59,396 bases of DNA. Source: Flavobacteriales bacterium. Its GTDB lineage: Bacteria; Bacteroidota; Bacteroidia; Flavobacteriales_D; Crocinitomicaceae. Location: positions 1-59,396 of the forward strand of contig CANMHB010000018.1 of assembly GCA_947497485.1 (NCBI GenBank), in the 5' to 3' direction. A program made the translations under genes and the position numbers. A model generated the notes under the pieces. The model saw only the letters and a program-made list of their open reading frames with translations, made no database searches and was not told the DNA's origin. Below are positions 9,701 through 18,099 of the stretch, one piece after another; position 1 is the first letter of the stretch, and every line of letters starts with the position of its first letter.

Positions 9701-12700
9701 AAAATCTCTATTGTATGTCGCACCACTATTTCCACCTGCACCATAAACCTGATAAATAACAAGATGTGGGACACCACTTACCGTTCCGGGATTCAGTTGT
9801 GGTAATACTGTAATGGAAACAACATTGGACGTAGTTGAACATGCATTCGATTCAGTAACCACACAATAGTAATAAGTTGTTCCCTCACTTGTTGATGGCG
9901 GAGTATAAGTAGCTGTTTGTGCTCCATTAGCGCTTCCAAGTGATGTCCCTCCACTTGTACTAGCCGAAGTATTTGAAAACCATTGATAACTCAAAGATGT
10001 TCCTGATGCAGAAATGGATAACGTTTGGGTTCCATTGAAACATTGAGTAAAACCAGCGGGTTGAGCCAATATGCTTGGGGCGGTGCAAGGAATTATTGTA
10101 ACACAATAGTCTTCGTTTTCACCTAATGTATAATTTGTCTCAGCGTAATTTGTTGAGTTAAAACTCCCAGTAGTATTAACAATTCGCATTCTCGTGATTC
10201 CAGCCATAGCAGAAATTGGTATAATAAAATTACCTGTCACTGTTTGCCCATTCGTAATAAATGATGTGGGTCCTGAGGCAATTTGACTATATACCTTTTC
10301 ATTTGCCTCAGCAAAACTTCCATTCTGATTAAAGTCTATATAAATTAAAAAATTATTTTGATTATCTGTTCCTCCACAAATACTCGAGGTAAGACTAAAA
10401 TTCACAGATTCGCCTTGGGTCAACGTGGTACTTGAAACACTTTGCGTGTAATTACTATATTTGAAAGGGACTGAATTCAACCCAGGATTTGCACCACATG
10501 CACTGGTATTATTTAATGTTCCAACAGTAACATTGGTTATATCATTATCAGCGGTCTGATTTGCATAATTAAGCGGATAATTGGAGCATGAACAAGGTGT
10601 ATTTGTAATCGCAATAATAGTCACATTGCTACTTGAAGGTGAACACGGACTGTTTGAAATAGTCCAAGTTAAAACGTAAGTTCCAGTTGTAGTTGGAGTA
10701 AAAGTTGTATTGTAAACTCCGGTATTTCCAAATTGAGTTGTACTTGTATTTGGTCCTGATGTAATACTCCAAGCACCGGTCCCACTTGTCGGATTATTTG
10801 CGGACAATGTCGCTGATGTTCCTTGACATATGGTTTGAAATGAGCCTGCATTTGAGGTACTGGGAGGTGAATTGACCGCCACGATTGTTGTCGCAGTTGC
10901 AGCTGGGACGCAAGAAATATTGTCTATTCTATGATTATCCGATGCTATATCGCCCGTATTCCATAAACCCACATAACTTGATGTCGTGAAGGTGTTATCT
11001 GATGAGCTTGTTCCTTTTAATACGCCATCTAAATACAATTTAAATGTATTATCAAAATCACGAATTACTTTTACACTATGCCAGACTGTGTTTGCTGTCC
11101 AAGAACTTGAAATGAGATTTGAAGCAGTCCCCCCTGTTAACTTTTTTAAGAAAATATTACCTCCACCATCAACATAAACATAATAGCCATTAGTTGTTTG
11201 AAGTGCAGTTGAACTAGCTGAAGTGAAAAAGCGAATTATTTGGTTGGTCGTATTAGCTGTGGTCTGGAAACTGTAATCAAAATTCCATGTTCCATATGCT
11301 TGTGTACTAGGCGTAGTTATGATATCTGTAATAGATGAATTGTTACCATACAAATATTGAGAATTCGAAATGTTATAAATCTGCCAACCTCCAGAGGTAA
11401 CTGACCAAACAGGATTTCCTGTAAAGTTTCCATCACTAAAATTATCAACGACGCCATTTATAGTAGCACAAGAACCTATTATTGAAACGGTGTAAGTTCC
11501 GGCCATAACTGCTGTCGCTGATGAACTTACCGAAGGATTTTGCAAAGTTGAAGTGAAACTATTCGGTCCTGACCAGGAATAAGATGTTGCTGATATCGGA
11601 GTATTCAGTGAAAGTGAACCCCCGACACATACAGGACCATTATTTGATGCGGTGGGTGTTGTTGTTAAACTAACAGAAGTGCTTGCAGAGGCCTGACAAT
11701 TATTTGCATCAGTCACAGTAACAGTGTAACTCCCTTCATTCGTCAACTGGAAATTTGAAATCGTAGGATTTTGAGTGGTTGAAGTGAAAGTCGGTCCCGT
11801 CCAAGAATATGCGTTGAATCCACTTGTAGATGATAAATTCAAGGTTTGGCCGGCGCAAATAGGTCCATTATTTGATGCAATTACAGAAGGAAGTGAATTG
11901 ACCACTACATTCGTAGATGCAGATTGCTGACAGCCTCCAACATTAACAGTTACGGTATATGTTCCTGAATTGGTTACAGAAGGATTTCCATTGGTTGGAT
12001 TTTGACCGCTAATTGAAAATGAATTTGGACCTATCCAACTATACGAACTTCCTCCGCTGCTCGAGGAAAGAGTAACGGTACCTGTGCCTTCGCAATATGG
12101 ACCCGTATTAGAAGCAGTTGGTGCGGAAAGAATGGTAAAATTTGAGATGTAATTCGAACCATTATTATTTAGAACCAAGGTTGTTCCGCAACCTGAAGTA
12201 CTGAGATGACTTCCCGTAATTTCATAATAAATTTCCAAACTGTAATTACCTGCTGGGTATTGGGTAAGGTCAATGTTTTGAATTACATCCCTCCATTTTT
12301 GATCGCCCGTATTACATGAACCCCCAGTAGGAAATGCTCCTCCCGAACAATTATCATAAAATGGCAGATTAACCGAAGAAAAAACACCCGATGGTGTTCC
12401 TGAATAGACACGATAATACATTCTTGCAGAACATACATTTCCTGTATTGTTTTTAAATGTTTTTATTTCTGCTCCTTTTAAAACTAATCCGGCTGAATTT
12501 TGAAAATAAGAACCGAAATTGTATCCTTGAAAATTATTTCCATTCGAGTTGATTAAGTTTGAACCCGACCCAGAAGTATTGTAATACGCTCCTTGTGCAG
12601 AAACTATTGTATTACAAGAAGTTAAATTGGGTGCAGAAGCATATGTTCCAAAACAATCGTTGACGGCAAGCACGCCATTATTATTACTCCAAATACCGCT

Positions 12701-15526
12701 AGTTCCTCCGTAAGTGTATGTGCATCCATTTATAGCATATCGAAAAGCATAATAATACGTTCCCGATGCCAACCCTGTTAATTGCGCAAAAAACTGATCG
12801 TTATTTCCTTGTTGCGAATTGAAAACAGCTGATGTCCAATTCGTCCATGTGCTTGGGTTGGTGTTTGTTGTGCTCCAACCAAGTTGAGCCGTTACTCCCG
12901 TTCCTTGACCTCCAGCTTCTGTTACTCCGGAAATATATACTTGTCCGTAAACATCAAAGGAATTTCCATTACAAATTGTTTCTGAACTCGGAAAACTGGT
13001 ATTTGCAAAACCAATGGATGGTGAAAAAGTGACCGAGACATCGGCGCTTGCATCCGCACAAGGTGAATTGCTTACTGTCCATCGTAAAACAGTTGTTCCA
13101 TAGCCACTAGCCGTGAAAGTTGAACTAGGAGATGAGGGAGTATTAATTGTTCCTGTTACTCCGCTCACGTAGGTCCAAACTCCCGTTCCAGTTGGAGGAG
13201 TATTTCCGCCAAGAGAACCTGAAGTAAAGGAACCACAAACTGTAAGAGTTGGAGATGAAACGGTTGCTACTGGATTGGCCCGTATGGTAGGATTGAAAGT
13301 CGTGGTACAGGTCACACCATTTGAAGTTTGTGTAACCGAAATATAAGCTGATCCTCCAACAATGTCAGCTGTGGTAGAATTTGTTAAGGTCGTTGAAAAA
13401 GTATTGCTACTTCCTGTTGTTGGCGAAGCTGTTAATCCTGTAGGAGGCGCAACGGTCCAAGCATAAACAACCCCTGCGACACTAGTAGCTGAGAAATTGA
13501 GTTGTGTACCAGAACATTGTGGGCCAGTTGGTGCATCTCGAACAGCTGCTGCAAGTGTTGTTACAGTATGCGTTGCCATTATTGGACCGCCACAGCCTGT
13601 AGCACTTGCGGTTATAACAGTTATTCCCGACCAAGCTAAAGGATAAGTAACAACGCCTGTTGCTGAATTTATTGTCACTCCTCCAGCTATTGAAGCAGCA
13701 TCTAATGAATAAGTAATTCCTGTTGAACCTGTTGAAGTGGCTGTGTAAGAGACTGTTCCTGCAGCAATACAGCGTGTTGATACAGTACCCAATGCAAAAA
13801 TTGGTGTAGCGACTGAAGGGTTTACAGTTACATCTACCAAAGTACTTGAACAAACGATGTTGTCAACAATATGGTTGGTACTTCCATTGTTTCCACTTGT
13901 CCAAACTCCTGCAAAAGAAGAAGTTGTGTAGGTGCCATCTGCTGTTGTCGTGATTACTAATGTTCCGTCTAGGTAAACTCGGAAAACGTTGTTAGTTGAA
14001 CGTGTGACAAGTAAAGTTCTTGAAATTAGAGAAGGTGTATATGTAAATGAGCCTAAAGCAACCGGAGTACCTGCATCAAATCTAAAAATTTGAATACCAT
14101 TTGTACCTAAACCACTTGCTCGAAGAAAATATCCACTAGAAGTGTTTAAAGTACTTGAATTTGAAATAAAATGAAAGCGAACAACATCAGCAGAATTTCC
14201 ATTTGCTGCCAGCTGAAAATCAAATTTCCATGAACCATAAGTTTGTGTACTTGGTGTCGTAATTCTTTCGTCGGTGGTGTTACTTGTAGGTTGTAATACC
14301 CCCGAAGCAGCTGTATATGTATAGGTTCCTTCGGGCGTCCAAACCGGATTACTCGTAAAATTATTATCGCTAAAGTCATCAAAAAGTCCGCTGCCTGTTC
14401 CACATGAATTTTGAGCAGTAAGAAAATACGTGCCACTTGCTGCCGTTGTTGCAGATGAAATACTTGGACTTTGACTTGCTGAAGAAAAATTATTAGGACC
14501 TAACCAGGACCAAGAAGTATTGCCAGTTGCTGCTCCTATTAAACTGAGTGTTGAACCTGCGCAGATAGAAGATGTTGTCACAGAGGCACTAACTGCACTT
14601 GGGGAATTATTAACCGTAATAGTTAATGCACTGCTAGTTACCTCCCAACTACCAGTACATCTTTTCGCTTTCCTTCTATAATATGTGGTAACAGATAATC
14701 CAGATGGTGGATCATAAGTGGCCCCTGTAGCACCAGGAATGTCTGTGTAGACAGTACCATTTGTCGATGATTCCCACTGATAAGATATTGAACCGCCACT
14801 TCCACCGCTTGCACCTTCAGTTGATGAAAAAGCAGAGGGGTCTCCCCCACTACATATTGTTTGATCAGCTGAAATTGTGCCTGCTGAAGTTAGATTTGAA
14901 CATGCCACAGTCTGAGATATGGTCACATCATCAATCCAAAGGAACCAATCTCCAGATGTTCTTGTAACAACAATTCTAATATAAGGTGTAGTTGTCGATG
15001 GGAATGCAAAAGCACTTAACGTTATGAGATTACAACTTGTATTATTAGCATCATTATTCTGGTCAATTGAAGAGCCTGGAATATCTGTCCAAGTTGTGTT
15101 ATTAGTTGAATATTGCCACTTAAAGTTACCCCAGTTACCTGAAACTGCCACACTTGGTGGAGTTCCATAATCCATTATTTTATACTTATAGGACAAAGTT
15201 ACATTACCTCCATTTGATGTTCCCAAATTCGGTGAGGTTGTAATTCCTGAAGCATTTCCAGACCAGTAGTTTGCTCGAAGTGCGTAATTTCCAATAACAC
15301 AAGGATTATTAAAATTAGAACTCATACTTCCTGTCCAACCTTCATTGTTTGTAGTTGTTGCGGAACTACCAAAAGTATAACTTACATTGATCTGTCCCCA
15401 CCCATCGAAATACGAAAATAACATCAGTACAAAACAAACCCACCAAAAGGCATAACGCTTAAAAGCCGATGCGAAATTTTTGAGCCGCTTTAAATTTGTT
15501 ATATGCTGTTGAAAATGAAAATTCAC
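6782..15526 (-). CDS. Giant secreted multidomain surface protein (2914 aa)
   Basis: The protein has a long N-terminus with a basic region and a hydrophobic signal segment (~26-43) ending DGWGQ. The mature part starts INVSYTFG, like the 989-aa neighbour. Visible modules, with rough residue positions: an N-terminal jelly-roll-like domain (50-205), Ig/PKD-like repeats throughout (NGPVCVGGSLSL and TYSWSGPNSF patterns), two LamG/concanavalin-like domains (~379-559 and ~1359-1537), a receptor-like domain (~958-1128), a GEVED domain (~1649-1812, ENEDYCVTI), a lamin-tail-like domain (~1919-2099, VIYQVYGAGGNSG), and a beta-propeller-like region (~2395-2725). The C-terminus is QAPSIDSISPP, with no type IX sorting domain. 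It is probably a cell-surface or matrix protein; no enzymatic motif is seen. Internal ORFs in other frames are shadows of its repeats. Confidence 0.85.
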   Translation of the reverse strand: MNFHFQQHITNLKRLKNFASAFKRYAFWWVCFVLMLFSYFDGWGQINVSYTFGSSATTTNNEGWTGSMSSNFNNPCVIGNYALRANYWSGNASGITTSPNLGTSNGGNVTLSYKYKIMDYGTPPSVAVSGNWGNFKWQYSTNNTTWTDIPGSSIDQNNDANNTSCNLITLSAFAFPSTTTPYIRIVVTRTSGDWFLWIDDVTISQTVACSNLTSAGTISADQTICSGGDPSAFSSTEGASGGSGGSISYQWESSTNGTVYTDIPGATGATYDPPSGLSVTTYYRRKAKRCTGSWEVTSSALTITVNNSPSAVSASVTTSSICAGSTLSLIGAATGNTSWSWLGPNNFSSASQSPSISSATTAASGTYFLTAQNSCGTGSGLFDDFSDNNFTSNPVWTPEGTYTYTAASGVLQPTSNTTDERITTPSTQTYGSWKFDFQLAANGNSADVVRFHFISNSSTLNTSSGYFLRASGLGTNGIQIFRFDAGTPVALGSFTYTPSLISRTLLVTRSTNNVFRVYLDGTLVITTTADGTYTTSSFAGVWTSGNNGSTNHIVDNIVCSSTLVDVTVNPSVATPIFALGTVSTRCIAAGTVSYTATSTGSTGITYSLDAASIAGGVTINSATGVVTYPLAWSGITVITASATGCGGPIMATHTVTTLAAAVRDAPTGPQCSGTQLNFSATSVAGVVYAWTVAPPTGLTASPTTGSSNTFSTTLTNSTTADIVGGSAYISVTQTSNGVTCTTTFNPTIRANPVATVSSPTLTVCGSFTSGSLGGNTPPTGTGVWTYVSGVTGTINTPSSPSSTFTASGYGTTVLRWTVSNSPCADASADVSVTFSPSIGFANTSFPSSETICNGNSFDVYGQVYISGVTEAGGQGTGVTAQLGWSTTNTNPSTWTNWTSAVFNSQQGNNDQFFAQLTGLASGTYYYAFRYAINGCTYTYGGTSGIWSNNNGVLAVNDCFGTYASAPNLTSCNTIVSAQGAYYNTSGSGSNLINSNGNNFQGYNFGSYFQNSAGLVLKGAEIKTFKNNTGNVCSARMYYRVYSGTPSGVFSSVNLPFYDNCSGGAFPTGGSCNTGDQKWRDVIQNIDLTQYPAGNYSLEIYYEITGSHLSTSGCGTTLVLNNNGSNYISNFTILSAPTASNTGPYCEGTGTVTLSSSSGGSSYSWIGPNSFSISGQNPTNGNPSVTNSGTYTVTVNVGGCQQSASTNVVVNSLPSVIASNNGPICAGQTLNLSSTSGFNAYSWTGPTFTSTTQNPTISNFQLTNEGSYTVTVTDANNCQASASTSVSLTTTPTASNNGPVCVGGSLSLNTPISATSYSWSGPNSFTSTLQNPSVSSSATAVMAGTYTVSIIGSCATINGVVDNFSDGNFTGNPVWSVTSGGWQIYNISNSQYLYGNNSSITDIITTPSTQAYGTWNFDYSFQTTANTTNQIIRFFTSASSTALQTTNGYYVYVDGGGNIFLKKLTGGTASNLISSSWTANTVWHSVKVIRDFDNTFKLYLDGVLKGTSSSDNTFTTSSYVGLWNTGDIASDNHRIDNISCVPAATATTIVAVNSPPSTSNAGSFQTICQGTSATLSANNPTSGTGAWSITSGPNTSTTQFGNTGVYNTTFTPTTTGTYVLTWTISNSPCSPSSSNVTIIAITNTPCSCSNYPLNYANQTADNDITNVTVGTLNNTSACGANPGLNSVPFKYSNYTQSVSSTTLTQGESVNFSLTSSICGGTDNQNNFLIYIDFNQNGSFAEANEKVYSQIASGPTSFITNGQTVTGNFIIPISAMAGITRMRIVNTTGSFNSTNYAETNYTLGENEDYCVTIIPCTAPSILAQPAGFTQCFNGTQTLSISASGTSLSYQWFSNTSASTSGGTSLGSANGAQTATYTPPSTSEGTTYYYCVVTESNACSTTSNVVSITVLPQLNPGTVSGVPHLVIYQVYGAGGNSGATYNRDFVVLYNPTENAIALNSYSIQYAATGGTSWTSTGALSGNITAGGYYLIQMTLVGTNGVAIPTPNFTTSTAIDMASANGKIALLNTISTLGSISCPTSNIVDFVGYGTANCSEGSSAVGALSNTNWATRKQNGCQDTDVNSADFTVGNTTAPKNSASATNTCSNSNNSTIFTETICAGQNASSMTVTGVSGGNGSYSYQWYSQAGNVACPSGSSIVGWTPIDGATSPTYTPTSVTATRTYACYVTFTGANNCGGAWSTNCRVVNVNPAPIISGMLTTACSGVQFSATPVNGTDGTVPVGTTYSWSAPNATGITGAASGASVSSIFGTLTNTTTSPVDIQYSITATTGSCSSSYTLTVTVNPTPVVDNGSISVCSPSSFTYAPSGTTIPSNITYSWSSPSGVNFTGGQSGTNSSNISGTLILSSGSTTTALYTITPSSGTCNGSTFTLTVNISNCLPPTPFTTCNLIVYKIGEGVSSLNTSAFPVSIDEIDPSGQPVQSVSNLFVGSNLLTQSGGNTSVGFLNSYNGFLAVPGYNAALGTGNVVSTNTKVTNIIDASQSINNRYLNTTVSPIPFNNSTYRSAVPTSATTFYCSGDGSGTTTGGIWYYNGTNFTQIYNTIFNVRNIEIFNGNLYFTTGSGLNRGLYQVGTGLPTTSGQSATLIVSNGLTDSSPYDFSISPDGCTIYLTDDGNGNSALSGIYKWKNINGAWSSTYKYNANARGLVVDYSPSTPIIYSTVASSNSVVSTQIISIKDDIISTNPSFVSNWSSPITVSPNFAYAGIDFTPNSTVVATNPISNQPVASASLCNTQTQSISVTASGTNTYQWYSNSVNSICGATPISGATGSSYTPPVATSSGTTYYFVKVATNCYNIFYSNIAAVITTINPLPNASNNSPFCSNQNNTLILSTPNLTGATFSWTGPNSFSSNAQNPTVTTNATSVHAGTYNLVTTVNGCNSPSGSTAVTINQAPSIDSISPP

Positions 15527-15654
15527 CTAACTAATAAATCAAACCACTAATTTAATTCTTAGAATTAATACTCCCAAAAAAAATCGGGGAGATGTATGTA
15601 GGGTGTATGTATAATTTGGTTATATTTTTAGTAATGAATAGCTTTTTTTTGGGA

Positions 15655-15870
15655 AGAGTTATGAATGGTGGAGTTGTGAATGTTAGAATTGCGAACTGAA
15701 GAGTTGCGAATTACGAATGGAAGAATTGCGAATGGGAGAATTGCGAGTTGCGAATGTTGAAATTGCGAACTGAAGAGTTGCGAATTGCGAGTGGGAGAGT
15801 TGGGAACTGAAGAATTGCGAATTGCGAATGGGAGTGTTGCGAACGGGAGTGTTGCGAATGTATGGATCGT
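15655..15870. repeat. Degenerate short tandem-repeat tract (GAATTGCGAAT-type units)
   Basis: About 215 bases are built from imperfect 8-13-base units such as gagttgcgaat, gaattgcgaatggga and gaattgcgaactgaa. The order is irregular and has diverged. On the minus strand the units translate to runs of RNSQF and RNTPI in several frames, which makes spurious small ORFs. The tract sits between the 3' side of a decayed coding fragment and the 5' side of the 2914-aa gene. I see nothing further in 15527-15654 apart from AT-rich sequence. Its origin (slippage, or a dead mobile repeat) cannot be told from one copy. Confidence 0.75.
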
Positions 15871-15886
15871 TCTGCGTTAGCAATAA

Positions 15887-16084
15887 TTAGTTCGAAATTG
15901 AATCGCAAATGGAGCGAGTCCTAACTATGTCCCTATATTCCGAGGAATCATCTGCATCCGAATTGTTGTCAACTTCCAGTTGAAACTGTACTGTTCCATC
16001 ACAAGTACTTCCCCAAACATAGTTTCCAACTATTGTCTGACATTGTCCTTTGGGTAAGTCGTCTGCCGTATGATGCGCATAGTG
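15887..16084 (-). pseudogene. Decayed C-terminal fragment related to the 575-aa exoprotein
   Basis: Between an upstream stop (16085-16087) and TAA at 15887-15889 a frame without any ATG reads HYAHHTADDLPKGQCQTIVG, then NYVWGSTCDGTVQFQLEV, then DNNSDADDSSEYRDIVRTRS. By eye this aligns with the C-terminus of the neighbouring 575-aa protein (NYWNCNCNGQLRFRLWV, then QNVGDDDW). Both have the aromatic-Cys-x-Gly-hydrophobic strand followed by an Asp-rich turn. The fragment therefore looks like the tail of a lost paralogue. The stretch 16088-16264 holds no convincing coding sequence. Confidence 0.5.
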
Positions 16085-16264
16085 TTAAGTATATTAGCGG
16101 TGAGTGCTTTTGTTTCGGTTTGGATATTTCAATTTTAGAGACACAACATTGAAGGAAAAAAACCTTCATTTCTAAAGGATTTACAGCTTTTACCCCTTAG
16201 TTCTACTTGGCTGATGCATTTTATTTTTAAGAAAATTGGGGATGAGGTTTGAGGAATATAACAA

Positions 16265-17992
16265 TTAATAACGGGTAGCGATTAATACCCTGTTATGCAT
16301 TTCCCAATCATCATCACCGACATTCTGAACCCAAAGTCTAAAACGAAGCTGACCATTACAGTTGCAATTCCAATAATTCACAAAAGAGTAGGGTCTGTTA
16401 TTATCATGTTCCTCAGATCTTTCAGCAGGTCTTAACCATGTGGAAGTGCCCAGCTGATTACCTCCGATACAACCATCAAACTCTATATAATAATAAAAAT
16501 CGTCATTACTTGAACCTCCCTGAAGTCTTGCAACAAAAGAGTAATCAAATTTCAAAATGTCACCTGCTTTTACGTCAATATAATTAGTCCAACCCGTAGC
16601 ATCCCTCCAATCATCCTGATTATTATATCCGGATGTGCTCCAAATTTTTGCAACGGCGATATCTCTGGAAGTTTGAATCCTCGCCCAACTTTGTGATGGA
16701 TTGTTATTTGTTTTTCTCAAATAGAGATCTTGGTCAAAAAAACTCCCTGATAATTGCATTGCATAATTGTTTGAAATATTACTATGACGCGAATCAATCA
16801 AATGCCACCAACTTGAAGCGCCAGAAGGAAAATTAGAAGGCGATGAAGTTTCATAAAATCCTGACTGCGCACCCACATTTCCTTGTAAACCAGCATTGTC
16901 TCTACTTTCAGTTCTTGTTCCACTGTTTCCGAACCAAAATCTACCCATAACACCACTACTACCGCCGATTTCCAAACCAAGTCCTTGGGACTGATTATCG
17001 TATAATTGTATACGACGACTTGAAATTCCGTTTATCGTATTGTGAATAAGCTGTAAAGTCCCCTCTGCCTCCCATGCATTATGAAACGAAATGCTGGCTC
17101 TTCTTCCAGTTGCACCAGTTCCTTGTGTGCTTTCGGCTAAGACGAGAGTAGCATCATTTCCGCAACACTCGCCAACTCCATCTCGAGATATAGTTGTTTT
17201 TCCATCTGAACGGACTGTAAATTTCGGGTTCCATTGTGATGTTGCGATATTTCCATTTCCAATAACGAGCCGATCTATTTCTGTTCCTCCGTACCCATTA
17301 TTATCTCCAATTATAAATCGCAATTCACTTTCATCGGAGGCTACATTATATCGACCAATTATCAATGGGTCAGTATTCTCACTACTTGTTAAAAAACTAC
17401 TACCTCCAGAAAAATACATTAATCTTCCATAGCCTGCAGATCCAGCAATAGTAGAGACTTCCCCTAATCGCAGATCTCCATTTGAAACATGTAATCGGCT
17501 TACAGGATTTGTTTCTCCAACACCTACATATCCATTACTTGATAATGTTCTTACGCGTTCAATGTTGTTTGTTCGAAAAACTAAATCAGCATTGTCCGTA
17601 GTCCCCAAAAAGTTTAAACTCGCATTTGTTCCGGAATTACCTAATAACTTCCATTCTCCAAGTGTGTTACCTGACAAAATTTTCTGCCAATCAGGAGATA
17701 AATTAGAACCAGCATTGAAATAATATCCTATTCCTGCGCCATTTAATATTGATGCGTTTGTGTTATAAACTAGCAAACTAACAGCCGGCAAAGAAATTGT
17801 TGTTCCATCGGTCGTGCTTTGGAGTGAAACCCTTGGAATTAATAAACCTTTATTTGTAGAATTAAGTTCTAATAAACTAGATCCATCTGGCAGGGAAGTA
17901 GTATTATCAGTAATAAGAACATTTTGTTGTGCATTAATCAAAACTGTGTTTAACTGGTATAAAAAAATTAAATAAACTAGTTTTAATCTCAT
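16265..17992 (-). CDS. Secreted fibre-like protein (575 aa)
   Basis: The signal peptide runs to LINAQ, and the mature part begins QNVLITDNTTSLPDGSSLLE. This is the same module as in the collagen-like gene at 2410-3456 (LLELNST-KGLLIPR, then LLVYNT). A middle region resembles tail-fibre or chaperone-containing adhesins (NGYVGVGETNPVSRLHVS, a pattern common upstream of endosialidase-type or fibre domains). The C-terminal ~120 residues form a beta-sandwich-like domain with WARIQTSRDIAVAKIW and end VLIATRY. There is no obvious type IX C-terminal domain. Its tail has a decayed relative immediately downstream at 15887-16084. A surface fibre role is inferred from architecture only. Confidence 0.75.
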   Translation of the reverse strand: MRLKLVYLIFLYQLNTVLINAQQNVLITDNTTSLPDGSSLLELNSTNKGLLIPRVSLQSTTDGTTISLPAVSLLVYNTNASILNGAGIGYYFNAGSNLSPDWQKILSGNTLGEWKLLGNSGTNASLNFLGTTDNADLVFRTNNIERVRTLSSNGYVGVGETNPVSRLHVSNGDLRLGEVSTIAGSAGYGRLMYFSGGSSFLTSSENTDPLIIGRYNVASDESELRFIIGDNNGYGGTEIDRLVIGNGNIATSQWNPKFTVRSDGKTTISRDGVGECCGNDATLVLAESTQGTGATGRRASISFHNAWEAEGTLQLIHNTINGISSRRIQLYDNQSQGLGLEIGGSSGVMGRFWFGNSGTRTESRDNAGLQGNVGAQSGFYETSSPSNFPSGASSWWHLIDSRHSNISNNYAMQLSGSFFDQDLYLRKTNNNPSQSWARIQTSRDIAVAKIWSTSGYNNQDDWRDATGWTNYIDVKAGDILKFDYSFVARLQGGSSNDDFYYYIEFDGCIGGNQLGTSTWLRPAERSEEHDNNRPYSFVNYWNCNCNGQLRFRLWVQNVGDDDWEMHNRVLIATRY

Positions 17993-18006
17993 ATTAATGT
18001 TTTATC

Positions 18007-18014
18007 CAAATTTA
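18007..18014 (-). promoter_or_regulatory. Probable -7 box of the 575-aa exoprotein gene
   Basis: The minus strand reads TAAATTTG, a full match to TAnnTTTG, 14 bases before the ATG. No convincing TTTG was found at -33. Confidence 0.4.
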
Positions 18015-18099
18015 AAAAAATTGCACAATATATAAAAGCAATTTGCCGCGATTTTTAATTGATATCAACAACCATTTACACCTAAATTTATACCTAAAT

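Noticed and set aside
13482..13853. Cys-rich 123-residue ORF inside the giant gene
   Set aside because: It is a shifted frame of the exoprotein repeats on the same strand; Cys runs come from the Ser/Thr/Gly codons.
15683..15908. Minus-strand ORFs of RNSQF/RNTPI type
   Set aside because: They are translations of the short tandem repeat and appear in several frames; no protein family is supported.
2398..16087. Shared 13-base string TTAACACTATGCG at two places
   Set aside because: The match is short, one copy is at a gene start and the other is in a decayed fragment; chance is sufficient.
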